In this document: one piece after another, positions 1 through 13,100 of the stretch
Numbering within the stretch: the stretch's first letter is position 1
Layout of the letters: each line of letters starts with the position of its first letter
The notes under the pieces: model-generated
Databases searched by the model: none
Told to the model about the DNA's origin: nothing
What the model saw: only the letters and a program-made list of their open reading frames with translations
NCBI GenBank assembly: GCA_013398055.1
Contig: VZRS01014306.1
Span: 282,212 to 346,211 of the forward strand
From: Ifrita kowaldi
Lineage: Eukaryota > Chordata > Aves > Passeriformes > Cinclosomatidae
Length of the DNA: 64,000 nt
Reading direction: 5' to 3'
Program-made: the position numbers and the translations under genes

Positions 1-3000
1 TTACTTCTCATAATACTCCAAGACCAGCTCAAATTTAGAATATAATTTCCTTGAACCAAAGTTAGGACAGGCACTCAAATCTCCTCCACCACCCTAATAC
101 CACAGTCTTGTTCTTCTCATGTGAATATAAACAATGCTCTGCTTAGTGTTCTGATAAATGTGTGCTTCCTTTGCAACTTGCAACCTCACACAGCAAGCAA
201 GCAAGAGAAAAATTTAAAAAGCTACAAAAAGTTCTATTTCTCATTCTTCCTTTCTAATTGATCGTGGCACACACAGGAACTCAAAGGGTCATTGAAATCA
301 GGACCATTTTTGGAGTTCCAGAGGAACAAATTAATTAATTAAATTAATTAACAAAATTAAGCAGTCACTAAGATATAGTTGCAACAATTTGACTGCCAGA
401 AGGTGTAGCCAGAGTACCTTTGGTTGAGATGGACAGTAAAGAGCAATTCTCTATAACCAATTTCATTGATAAATGGGAATGTGATGGGGATTGTTAATCC
501 TTTCAGAGTAAAATATCAGTACACATTTATCTTCTGGTGATATACTGACAAGTATGAAAATAGATTATATTTTGTTAAACCATAGACTAAACAGCACCCA
601 AACAGCAGCACAGCACCACATTTTTCGCTTCAGTTGGTAAAACAGCATAAAACTAAGTAGTGCAAGGATATCTCACAACAATAATTCCCTCATTTAACAA
701 AGACTGAAATAGACAAGTTCTGTTAGCAGAGAAAGTAAAAAGGTGTTGAAAAAAGTACTTTGAAGTGAAAAAAAACTCTTGCTGTGGGCTGTGCAATTAA
801 TTTTGGTCAGTAAACTGTGCAAAATCTCTGTTCTCCTGTCCAATTTAGCATTGTTCAGTTGTCAGTCTAGATCAATTCCAATTAGAATTTGCTACTTTTC
901 CTCAAGTTGTTTGTGATCTGTCATGCTAAAAATATTCTAGGAAGTCAAAGTTTTATTCAGGCAGAAATCAGCAGAGAAAAGTTGTTCTGCTGTATTCCTA
1001 GATTTGAAGATGCATTCTTACAAAACAAAGCCATGTTAACTATTTATTATTCTTCTTCTACTCAACACCTCTTGGCCTGAAAGGTTATGGTAACTTGGTT
1101 AGTGTTTTGTCTTTGAGAGCCATCAAAAAAACTTCCTTCAAACTTGTCTTTTTATAATCCAAACTATTTAACTTTCATATTCTTTTCAAACTGACATAGT
1201 CTTAAGCAGTCATAAGCGCCACAATGAATTTAGGTTATTTTTTTTGCGCTGCTTAAATACTATTGTGCTTATGTTTACATTATATATGATTGACAATATC
1301 ATTAGTATCCTTGCCAATATCGTATCAAAATGATCAGCCTCAGAACAGCCAAGATCCCATTAGAGCATCTCCTTCCTGAAGTAAAAACATTTTTAATAAA
1401 GAGTCTCATGAATGAAACACCTTTCACTCTGCCGAAGTTAATTTCTTTCTAATTTCCCATTTCTATTATAGCAATTAGCAAACTTTCAAATCAGTCAAAT
1501 TTCTTGAATATAATTGTTTTCTAATTAGGCCACTAGAATTACTTTTGAGCAGTCAGGGCACAACACTCCACATAGTAAATTTCCTGAATTCCTACGCTGA
1601 AACTCATTCTGTATCCATGCACAAATAACACTTTTAAGTTGCACGTTCCCTAAAAATGCTCTACCATAATTGTCACCACCTCTGAAGTCATGGTTCTGCA
1701 CAGCTTGAAAGTTTTCTATGTCTGCTCATCTTCAGTGTTTAGAATAAATGAGCAGCGGGTTCTGTTCTGACCGCATACATTCAATCATTTGGCAGGTTGG
1801 TATATTAGAAATCTGATGTAGCAAATTCCAAAAAATTTCTTCTAATTGTTTTTCAGCGCTGAATATAAACACTGATAAAAGAATGTTAGATTCCCAAAGC
1901 CAGGTCGTATCTCTTATCCTCTGCTAATACCCCAGAAGGGCCTTATAAATCAAGCTAAAGCAGAAGTAAACTTGTTTCATGGAAGATGTCCCTATCACAG
2001 CTTCATGATTTTACTGACCTTTAAACAAGCAACACCCACCCTCCCCCCACCCCAAAAAAAACCACATTAAAAAAGACATTAAAATAAAAATTACAGACCC
2101 AAAACCCCAGAAAATAAGTGTACAAGGCAGAAGGGGACTTCTCTACAGGGATATTGTGTGGGTTTTTCATAAGGAAAGGCTTTTTCTTCGGATGACAGAT
2201 ATTATCTCACTTCTTATCTTGTCCAAGGATTGCAAAATAGGAAATGCTGCTAAGGCACAAACATTACTTATCACCTAAATTCATTCACTTTCTTTAAATA
2301 TGCTTGTACCAGCAACTAGAATTATGTATGTGAGTTGACTCCATTGATAGATCTGAAGTCTGCAGCTGGGTAAAATCCTGAGGAATGTTGATGAGGACTT
2401 TAAATAAGAACTTCATGAGAAGTGTTTGATTATTTTTCTCACATCAGTCCAGGAGATATTTTTTCATCTCCATTTGAAAATCTTTTTGTATACCTTTCAT
2501 ATTTTGTATTTCTTTGCAATACTCATAAATGCAGGTGCAAAAAAACTGAGTTGAAGAATTACTTCATCTCCTGCAAAATGCAGGTCTTTCACCTTCAGGA
2601 ACAAATAACTGCATCCAAAATATACGTTTAGCCGTCTAGTTGACTCATTTAGAAATTTACAGTTATGCTCATAATTCATAACTTCAGTATGGAACAGAAG
2701 TGCTGTTTCAAAGGAAAGTCCACCAATCACTTTCTCAAAGGCTTGTTTTGTTTTTAATGTGGCTAGTTCAAATTTAGCTTTACTGTCAAATGTGGACAGT
2801 TTTGAACCAGGTATAATTGTAGAAAGAGGTCAGAACCAAAATTTAAACTGTACTGACATACTTTCCTAAATTCTACAGATTACAGCTTCCTTCTTAGGGT
2901 AACAGCTACAGTTTCCTAAGATCTAGGAAACAAAGAGAATTAACGGAGGTTACCAGATGAACGCAAATAGCAAACCCTATATACCACCACAGATGTGGTA

Positions 3001-5279
3001 AACAAGCATACTACAATTTTAATTAGTGTGTGAAAAACCCTGGTTTAGCACATGATGAACTCTTATTTTGATCTGAGGTCCTAAAATAACCACAAATTTA
3101 AAAAACAAATCAAAACAAACCAAAATACCCGGCATAAACAGAGCAATGACCAAAAATACCAGTATGGGCTCTGGTAGGCAAGACCTAAATTTCAGTGCTG
3201 GAGGGTCCTTTAAGAGACAGACACACCTTTTACCACATCTGGAATTCTATGATTTAGTTAGAGAAATTGATAATAAATACAGCCAAATTCCCTAAATAGC
3301 TTAGAGTTTATAGTAAATACACCCCCCTGGGTGTCCACTATGTAGGTTACTAAAAGCCGTTTTACACAATGTTGGCCTACTAGGTGTGCCTTAAGTGCAG
3401 CAAAATGAGGAAGCATTACTGAACTCTGCAGTGACCTCAGCTTCAAGCAACCAGAAGGTGTTTCACCATGTCATCCTCCTAATGGCAAAACCAGCCACAC
3501 AAATGCAATCTCTCACTAAAAAGTGAAAATGAAATGAAAGGCTGCCAATTCCTCTTCAGCCAAAGAAAATAACTGCAAAAAAAGGAAATTAAAGGAAAAC
3601 TGCAGGGAAATACACACACCCCCTAAAAATAAGGGCAGTTTGTTGGTTTGCATTTGGCTTTTCTTAAGGAAAAAAAAAAATCGTAGTTGCAAATTTAAGA
3701 ATTCTTACAGAAAAAAAGCTAGCTTTGTATATCCACCCAAAATTACTGTCATTAATCAACTTTTCAAAAAAATACTAATACACATTTTAGTTGTGTATCC
3801 CCTTTTGTTTAGATAATGGATATGTACAACTTGCGTCACTTTTGGTCTTATTTTCAGAGGCTTGCCTATAAAAGATGATTTGGCAAAGCAGGGACCAAGA
3901 TCTTTCTTTCACTATCCCAATTATGTAATTCTCAGTGCTCCAAACTCTACACCAGAGTTAAGTGTGTTATTCTGAAAGCAATAGAATAGCACAGGCTGCT
4001 TCTTCACTGCTCTCAAGTGTCCTGCACAGTCTCTCTGTGGATGGGCTTTGAGACGAGAAGCGTGCTGTCTCAGGCCTGCATTAGGAAAGACAAGATGCAC
4101 AAATCATACTTTAAATAACCATGCAATTTTATTAACCCTCTTGGAAACACTGGGCACCACATCAAACAAAATTTATCGCTACGCTTTCTGTGAATGTTCA
4201 CCCTTGCTCCTCTAATAAATCCCTCTCCCACCTTGGTCCCAGGCTGTTCCTGGCACCCAGTCATCCTTTACCCCATGATGGTCAAGTGATGTTCTGTGAG
4301 AGATTTCTGTCATCGCAGCACTGGTAGAAAAGTTCAGCATCCTATGATAGGGAAACATAGCTGCTGTCTTCTGCCTGCTTTTCTTTAACCCCTTCCCGAT
4401 TCCAAATTGATGTACAATGAAACTCTATGAATTTTACTGCACTATTTTTTACTTCTAAATTGTCAGAACATTAATCTAGATTCCCTCCCTGTAAAATGGG
4501 CATTCAGCTGGCAAGTGAAAATATCCTTTCTGCCTCAGCTAATGTGTCATGAATGCAAAACTTCATCTTGGTCTCAGAGAAAAGAAGGTGACAGACAAAA
4601 CCTGAGCAAATCCCTTCTCTTTCTACTAAATATCAGGGAGGGTGAAAACTGCTGATCAGAGCCCACAGTCATGGACTCAAAATATAACCTCTCCTCAAAG
4701 GTCTTTCCTGCATTTACCTACTCCTACCACTTCAGTTTATCTCTGGCCTACATTAACAGAACTTCCACTTTCCCCCGTACATCCTCACCACTTACAGGAC
4801 AGACTTCAAGAAACTATCTTTGTTTTTGTTCTCAGACCTGGAATAGAAGCAGACTAACACACCTGAAATATCCCCATTTTTCTGCTGCTCTGCTCCTTGT
4901 GACTCTGGCTTCTCATCATGGTTCCCCATTCTCATGCTCAGAATTCTGCCCAAGATTTACTATACTTCTCGATTATGAAATATTATCTATGCAAAGCCCC
5001 ATGAAAGCCTATGCAAATAAAGCATGCTACAACAATCTGCTCAGTTTTTTCATGGGAGAAAATGCTCTAGAAAAAAAAAGAAATGCAACTCCTATTACAT
5101 TTTAAGTTGAAGCCCTTTAAAAAACAATCTGCATTTTAATTGAGCTGCTTATGTTCTGCATTGTGCCATGTAATGCAGGAATTGAATTCATTTTTCCTAA
5201 AGATATTATATCTTCCAACATTTCAACATTAGTTTATGCTGAAAGATAACATAGCAATAAGAGTCTTTTGCTAAAATTA
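1..5279. other. Unique AT-rich non-coding DNA
   Basis: I see no gene here. Open frames are short and carry stops at the density expected for AT-rich non-coding DNA. The longest is 144 codons on the + strand at 4671-5105; it has no domain and no low-complexity core, and its composition is rich in Ser, Leu and Tyr, as expected from translated pyrimidine-rich DNA. Homopolymer runs of A and T are scattered through it (for example 3670-3680). This could be intergenic or intronic. Confidence 0.7.
329..351. repeat. (TTAA)n simple repeat
   Basis: About five imperfect TTAA/ATTAA units in tandem. It is self-complementary, AT-only and short, with no associated gene. Confidence 0.8.
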
Positions 5280-5530
5280 AGCGTGTCCCTGTGGTTGTTG
5301 AACTGTATTTTCCAGCATTTCCAAAAGCACGCTGCTTTTCAAATCAGGGGTCTGACATATCTGAAATTCCAATGTTGTTTATGAACTGATGATTTCAATT
5401 AATACATATTGCCAAACATCCATTTTCCAGGAGCCAAGACTGCTGAAAATGGAATCAAATTCCAATTTTTATCAGATTTGCCTGTCTGATAAAAATTAAC
5501 TCCTTAAACTGAAATACTTTAACAGAGGGA
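5280..5530. promoter_or_regulatory. Candidate conserved non-coding element
   Basis: This stretch has no repeat, no usable open frame and an even base mix without homopolymers. It is rich in short AT-core motifs of the homeodomain or forkhead type, and it contains a perfect 13-bp hairpin (5464-5497). That texture resembles vertebrate conserved non-coding DNA. The call is by eye and rests on no alignment; an ordinary unique sequence could look the same. Confidence 0.2.
5464..5497. repeat. Perfect 13-bp inverted repeat, 8-nt loop
   Basis: The arm at 5464-5476 (AATTTTTATCAGA) is the exact reverse complement of 5485-5497, separated by 8 nt. The pairing does not extend further out, so it is too short for a typical microRNA precursor. 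It is AT-rich apart from the CAGA end, so some chance contribution is likely. Confidence 0.85.
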
Positions 5531-6099
5531 TAAATGCACACAGCTTAGATGGTGAGGGAGCAAGAAAAAAATCACTGCTTGATTTCAGAAATAAGAAGTT
5601 GTTCTGTCAACATGTACATGCTCAAAAACTTGCCTAGTTGACCACCACACATTATGTGCTAGCTATATAATAGTTGTAGACATGGCAATTACTTTAGATT
5701 TCTTAGCTAGTTTTGTGTTTAAATTTTGTTTTAGAAGGACTGATATAAGCTTTGTTTTTTTCTTGTTAGATTCCAATTGTCATACCTCAAATTCTACATT
5801 TAGACAATGAGTAAAAATCCAGATCAAAGCTTAGCCAAGATTATCAAGCTTTGCTTCCTTAGAAGTCAGAACCAAGTTCTTATGGCCTTGACCTAAGACA
5901 TGAGCAACATTCGAAATCTGGCCTGCCTTATTCCAACAAATGAAAGGCCAGCCATTAAAACTGATCCATGAGTAATTATAACAGGTGCCTTTCGGACTCA
6001 ATAGTTAATAAAAAGTCTATCACAACACCAACTCTTGATAAAGTATCATTCTTCCTGTGCAGATGTTTGCAAGGAGGACATCCACTCAGTGGTATGTTA

Positions 6100-6370
6100 T
6101 TAATTCTGGTGTAATACACCTGCTATTGTGCATTTTGCAGAGGAAGAGGAAATGAGTGTTTTATTATTCACGCATAATTAAGAAGTGTGAAACATTCTGT
6201 TTCAAAATAAAGCTAGATTAGATGCTTCCTTTTGAATATAAATAGGAACTCAATGGACTAATGGTTATTTAAATCACTTTGATTCTCTTTGAGGAGCCTT
6301 ATGCTAATAAAATGTCTTCTCTTTGCACATCAGCACAACAAAGCAAGATCTTCATAAATTTGCACCTCTT
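6100..6370. promoter_or_regulatory. Candidate conserved non-coding element
   Basis: An AT-rich but non-repetitive block with several TAAT and TTTAAAT-type cores and a TTATTATTCACGC segment, and no open frame of note. It is flanked downstream by a pyrimidine-rich stretch (6365-6430). The call is by texture only and was not aligned. Confidence 0.18.
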
Positions 6371-7150
6371 CCACTTCCTCCAGCCTTGTTTCCCTAAACC
6401 CCACACTGACACCACCAAACCTGCCTGTCATTGCCTTGTCTGTCTCTTTTGTGGGTGATTGAATAGTCTATTCCTCTAAGGCTCCCCTATTAAACGTATT
6501 CCCTATTTGGGAGGATTGTTTTTCCCTGCTTTTCACACTGAGGGACTCCTTGGCTCCAAGCTTCTCATGGCATTAACTACTATTTACTCCTCTCCTTGCT
6601 TGCTGCCACTTGAAGTCCACAGAAATTATTCCTCTAACTAAGGACCCTCAGCTTCTTATTAGTTAACCCGAACAATTGAAAGTGGTCCACTGATGTTGTT
6701 TTGCATAACAGTATCCATGCATCTTTGCTAATTTAGGAAGATATTCAGGTAGCATTTAGAGCTTTTATTATCCAAATCCATCAGGAGAACAATAATTCTA
6801 GGACCAAACTCCAAGAAAACTAGTTTGCTTAGCATCTTCTGAGAAACAGATGCTTTACTAGACCAGAAGGAAAGGTATATTAAAAGCTTGCTTCACTGAG
6901 ATCTAGAAACCATTGAAGAGTTATTTTAAAAAGCATTCTTGTCAAAATGAAACTTTTTTACGTGGTTATTCTGATTTCCCTTACAGTTTGAAAAGGAAAA
7001 TGCCTTTAAAACTGCTAAAACGTTCCACTTCAATGAAGTAAAAATGTTTTAATGACATGGTTTCAAATTGTTCTATTAACTACATTGTTCCACAATAAAT
7101 ACAATGTCAATGACTATGAAATCTGATTTGGAGAACAGTAGGGACTCCCT
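6371..7150. other. Unique non-coding DNA
   Basis: No open frame, repeat or RNA gene is recognisable. The first part (6371-6600) is pyrimidine-rich and the remainder is AT-rich. Confidence 0.6.
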
Positions 7151-7152
7151 CT

Positions 7153-7198
7153 CTTCCTTCCTTCCTTCCTTCCTGCCTTCTCTCCTGCCTTCCTTCCT
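7153..7198. repeat. (TTCC)n polypyrimidine microsatellite
   Basis: A tract of TTCC/CTTCC units interrupted by two CTGCC variants. The other strand is purine-only over almost the whole length, a composition that can adopt triplex structures. The array is short and imperfect. Confidence 0.9.
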
Positions 7199-7199
7199 C

Positions 7200-10100
7200 A
7201 TTTCCTCAAAAATTGAAGGTTTTTTTACCATCAGCTCTACAGTTGGCTTCTTTTAAACCCACCTCCGAGGCGTATGCAAAATCCCCTCGCTCTAAAGTAA
7301 CACTGCACTAAACTTGTGCTAACTGGTCCAATACAGATAGAAGTTCCTGGAAGAGGAGACACCAAACCAAGGGATGCTGACATTCCCCACAGCTTTCTCA
7401 GTATCTCCCTGTGTTGTCTCAGGACACCAAGGTGACCCCAGCTCCCAGGGACGGGGTTGCACCATACTTGGCTGCAGGTGCCATAGGAGTAGCAGGATAG
7501 CAAGCAACCTGGAAGATCTAGCAATATATTTGGGTGGTTACATTACTAGCATAATTAAGGCATCTAAAATATTGCTTTTCACTCAGGCCACTCACTGCCA
7601 GGATAAACGCATCCACACACGTTCTGAAGCTGAGGATTTTCCTACACAGATATCCAAGGATAAAGAGCAGTGAAAGTAGCAAAGCGATAGAACTGACAGC
7701 AGGCAATGGAGGAAGGAAGCTGATGGATCTATGAGAGTTAGGAAGGAATCAAACTTTATTAAACACCGATGCACTTCTGTGCCACCCCCTAACAGGTGCA
7801 TTACTTACAACGGTAGCACAAAACATCTGCTTATTGCTTTATTCACAACTGAGGCCACTAAAACAGAATGGTCCCAGACCGCAAGATCCGCACATCTGCT
7901 TGGTTGCTTTTTTTGAGACACATTAGTTCAAAAAAGGAGTTCCGAACCTGAAGTAAGACATAATCTCAGGAAATTATTTTATTTAAACACTAGGTTGCCA
8001 TAATTCACAAGAAATGAGGACTATTAAACTAGATTCAGACACCTATGGATAGAACTGACATTTAATGCTTTGTCAAAGCAGCTAAGTATGAACCTAAATC
8101 AGATTCTATTATTTACAGTAGAAAATGTGATGAACAATGAATCTTATTTTTTTGAGTGTGTTGATCATTTTCCATTAGCAAAAACTATTCTTCGTATTTT
8201 GAGCATGCACATAAAGGAAACTTCTTGCTTTTTTACAATTGTAAAGCCACGACACAAAACAGAATTCCCCCGAATTAAGCAAATTTGAAACTCAGGAGAA
8301 CTTCTCACTTCAATAGCAATTACGAGTAAACTTTGAACTAGAACAGTTCATTAAGCAAGGGCAGAGGAGTGAGATCATATGAATGGAAATTAGGGGTGTT
8401 TTAAAATGACATGAGGATGTTGCTTTAATGAGACTCGAGCATGTGTGCCTGAAAGGTTGCTTTAATTCTGTTAAGACTTGCATGACTTACCCTTCTAGGC
8501 AAAATATTTTTCACAGGTTCGCCTCAAACTGTCAAATCCCAAGGCTTCTAGACTCCAGACTTCCAGAAATGAGTTTACTAGCCTAAAATCTGAAATCTGC
8601 CATGAAAGAAAAAAAGAAATAAGCCAAATAAACAAACAAACAAAAAATATTCCACACCAACCTTGGAAAAAAATAAAATCAGTTATAGGAGGAAAAAAAA
8701 ATTAGAGAGTAGACATGGAGTGAGTATCTTTATATTCACATGCTAGAGGAATTTTTAAACATGAAATGGAATGACTGAACACAGAGCTTCCAGTATAAAT
8801 TGGCTGGCAAGAAATTTTAAACTGTACATACTACAAAAGAATCCTTAAGAAGTGTTTCTCCAGACCACTGAGAACCTCAAAGGTTTGGGTTTTATTTTTT
8901 TCTTATTAGTTACATTTGCATGAGGACAGAAAGTTTATTTTAAAACACATGGAATATATCTATACTTGGGAACAGTTTTATAATGAGCGTTTGGATCACC
9001 CTGCAGTACGACAAAGACCTTTTTAACCCACAGACCCATAAGCAATGCCAGATTCAGAAGTTTTGACTTGAGATCTTTTTTCTCACGTGATCATATAGTG
9101 ATCTAGACTGAAAAATTGAGGATGGGGGAAAAAAGAGATTAAAAAAACCCAAACAACCCGTTTTATGCAGGTATGCAAGACTGTTTTTGCAGCCTTTCAT
9201 CTGTCCAGCTGAGCAACTGTGTCCCAGCGTAGGGGCTGCCTGTGCTAATGCAGTGACACTGCTGCTGAATGCCGAAGTGTTGACTCAGAGAGAAGAGTAC
9301 AAACTTCCCTGAAAGCTGTGTACCACTCTCTTTTGGATGCAGATATGTCACAGTAAGAGGTTAAAGGAGGGTCATCTCCTTTTGCTTGTCTTAGCGAATG
9401 CTATCACCTCTTCCAATCTGCCATTTAAACTGTGTGTGTTAGCTCTCACCGGTCCATTTAAAACAAAATGCACTAGATTGCTGTCTTAACAGTGGGACTT
9501 GGAAAAAAACTTAGGAATTTCTAACAAATTCAAATTAGATGGCAGATCCAAAGGGGTAGAAACCTCAGGAGAAATGGCAGTAGATTATTGGCACTATGCT
9601 GCAAATCTCTTTAGTCAGCATCACTTCAGGACAAGGAGTCCTCCTCTGTACACAGTTATAAGTATATGTCTCTAATTATATGTATACATTTCTAATGATA
9701 CTGTTAAGGAGGGTAGAGTTAGACAAGACCTACAAAATTGACACTGAAAATGTCTGTCTTTACTTACTTTTCCATCTCTCCCTCTCTATTCCTGGAATTA
9801 TACCCTTGTTCCCTGTCCCATCTCTGTGGTCTGATATCTAAAGTGTTGATGGAAAAGCCTTTTTCTTCCTTTTTGGTTGAGCTGGTTTCTTAGTAAGTCA
9901 CTAAGAGGAATCAGGTCCCTGAGTTACAGCAATGACTATATATTAAACAGTGAACAGTACCAGGAAACACTCCAAGGCACTGGAACGGGATTGTTTATGC
10001 TTTCCACAGTAAATTATTTTAATGAACCCAGTATGGTTTTGGCCCAGGTTAACTACGTCTCTTCCAACAATTCCTAGGAACAGCTGCAAAACCATCATGG

Positions 10101-13100
10101 ACCAGAAAACATTCCCCATAGGCAGCTTGTGTATGGCCACCAACTGCTGGAAATTTCAAGAGTGTGATGGATAGGGAGGGTGCTCTTTCTTTCCAGCTGG
10201 TCTTTGTGCCAGAGCACAGTCCTGGGCAAATATAATTTTCTGGAAGACATGGAGCCCAAGGGACAGACATGCCTGAGAGCTGCTGAAAGAGGAGGGAAGG
10301 AGTCAGCAGATGAGAATGAGAAATAAGTGAAAAAGCTGTTGAAGAGGAAACAGGACAGTTCCTCTCAGCAGCAGTAAGCTGTTACACAGGCTCAGCCTGT
10401 CTCTTATAACTGCATCCCCATGGATTTACAGTCTTGCTTTCCAGTGAAATATTGGTACCAGTTCCTGCTGACTGCAACAAAGACACCAGTCAACTGCAGA
10501 GCGAATATGGAGGCAATTACTGCATGAAGGTGAAGAGGTAAAGAAGCTGCTTTTCTCTCCTTCCTTCCAAGGATGTGGCATTGTGTTATCACAAAATAAC
10601 CCCTGGTTTGACACATTAGCCATGTAAACTTTTGGTTAATGGCCATAAAAAGAGTTCGTGTTTAAAGAGTTTTGGATCCACCAATTTTCCCTGAAACAGA
10701 GAATAAGCAATCTGTTTGTACTAGACCATTAACCCCCTCAGCCTCCTTGATGTATTAGTGGAATTGAATGGCTTACAATTATAACTGGAGGAATTCAATG
10801 GTGAATCCTGAAAGAATATCAAGGCCTTTTTTGCATCCATCCATTTCTAGAAATAAAGGCAAAAAAAAAAATGAAACTGCTATCTGTTAATTGGATCAGG
10901 GCCAAAAAGATCAAGAATGGCTTCTGAAAAAGGGTCTTTTTTCCTACTTGTTGCTTTTAACTCCAATTACCTCACTGATACCGTACATGATCTCTTTCAC
11001 TGTCTTTCTATCTCTCTCCAAAAAGGTTCCAGCTCAGACGGAGGTGAAAGGGCTTAAAGTGGAGGAGTGTGAAACAAGCGTTGTCAGATATGTTATTTTA
11101 TGCTTATCTTTGGCTGGTAGATGATACAAGAAAAGATCTGTCTTTCTGTTGTGATATATTTATCTCCATCATACTACTCTGGGTGCATCTTGATCCACCA
11201 AATTATAGCTGTACAGCTAAATAAATAACATCCAGAGACCAAGCCTGTGCTCTGATCTAAGTGGCATCAATTGACGCACATCCCCTGCTTAGGAGCAGAC
11301 CCTGGTAGAGCAGATTCATCTTGAAAATTTGGCAAGATCTGCCTTGCTTTGTGCAGAGCAGAGTGCAGCCTAGCAGATGCACAGTGGGGTAAAGTGCTTG
11401 AACTCATTTCCTGGCCCTCTTGTACTTAGCAGAGCAGATGCAGTCAGAGCAAACATGACAGAACATCTGGAATGAAAAGATGGGGTCAAGGACACTTAAC
11501 AGAGACAAGAACTTTCCATGGCAGTTTCTCAGCTAATTGCTCAAGGAAACATTTTCCAAAATTTCATTCTCTTCTCTAGCCTCTCAGTACTGTAGTTCTG
11601 TTTGATGATTAGGATTAGCTCAGGACTTCCTGACAGGGAAATTACCTCACAAGGGCCTTGGCTTGAACATCTGATTCTAGTCTAGAAGTTTAAAATAAAT
11701 CCAGTTAAATAAATAGTAAACATTTAAACTAGAATATTTGCAACAGTAATTCAATGAAACAACAAAAACAAATCTTTCTAAAGGCCAGTTACTTGAATTG
11801 CTTCCTTCTAAGTGCTCCACACTCCATACACTGCTGATAATTCTGTAGATAAAATCTCACCTAAAGCTCCCCTTTACTTGATTGTTTTATAAAACAATGC
11901 ATCTCTAATTGTTCTTAAATTGTTCATATCTCCCTCCTTCTCCCCCTTTCTCACTTGAGATCTGTGGGGATTTGATGAAATACTGCTAAAAATGAAACAC
12001 AAAAAAGAGTCAACCTTGCACTAACCAGTTGCAATCTTATGAAGTTATTTTTGGTTATTTTTGGATGGTTTATGTGGAGAAAGTAGAAGCCAAGAGCAGA
12101 TTTGCACCAGTGACACAAAGGTGCTCTAAACCTGCCATAACCAACTGCACCAGATAAAGGTCCATCTGCTTTGCATCAGTGATGTGGTGAGAAGCAGCTG
12201 GAGGATCTCAGTGGAACTGTCTCTCATTATCCATAACGGACCTACTTCCTCTTTACACTGTTTTACTGTATGGAGTTCAGTGGCACAATTCCCACCAGTC
12301 CTGGGCACCTTGGCAGCACTGTCAGTATTATTCATTCTTCCCTGCAATTGTTGATGTCTTTATTTTCCATATACTTTTACCACTGTTGTTCTTTATCTCC
12401 CTTCTCCCACAATTATCTTCCTCTTTTCTGGGGTATGTGTCAATTTTTTCTTTTTCTCCCTCTGATTGCATAAGAACTCCCATACGGTAGAAACCAACCA
12501 TCCATTTGCTTCTATCCAATGAAGAAGCCTGGGTTTTCTACTGCTTCTACAGAGTCTGCCTGTGACCTCTTCAAGGGTATGAAGTAAAGTCATCTAAATC
12601 TGCATTCGACCCAGCTACACCAAATCCATGCAAGTTGTGCCTCAAGATTCAGTAGAAATTGGATTAGATCTGAAAGAGCCAAGTGCTTTTCTACAGATTT
12701 CTATAAACTTCAGTAAGCAGAATACATCATACGGCTTTGTTATAATGGACTCATCCAAAGTAGGTGATGGATGAAAAGCTTTGGTAAAAAAATTTAACAG
12801 GGAGTTAATAAAGGCCAATGAAAAAGAGAGAAGCAAGGGAAAACAGACAGGTCTTCCTAGCTGGACATGAAGAATCTGGTCTTAAACTTCACTAGATCTC
12901 ATACACCCACATGAAGCAAAAAATACCCCTTGTTTGCTCTGAGTGGTTATCTCAGGTAGCCACTGGACTAACCGGACTTTTTGGTGTTCTGTCTGTATGG
13001 TCAGGTGTGCATCTGGTTTACTCTTCTACAGCCTTAAAACTCACCCACTGAGGCATCTTGGGAAAATAGAGTCCATATGAATAGCAGAATCAAGGAGAAT

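Noticed and set aside
4671..5105. 144-codon frame on +
   Set aside because: Composition reflects pyrimidine-rich DNA; overlapping frames are also open and no domain is visible.
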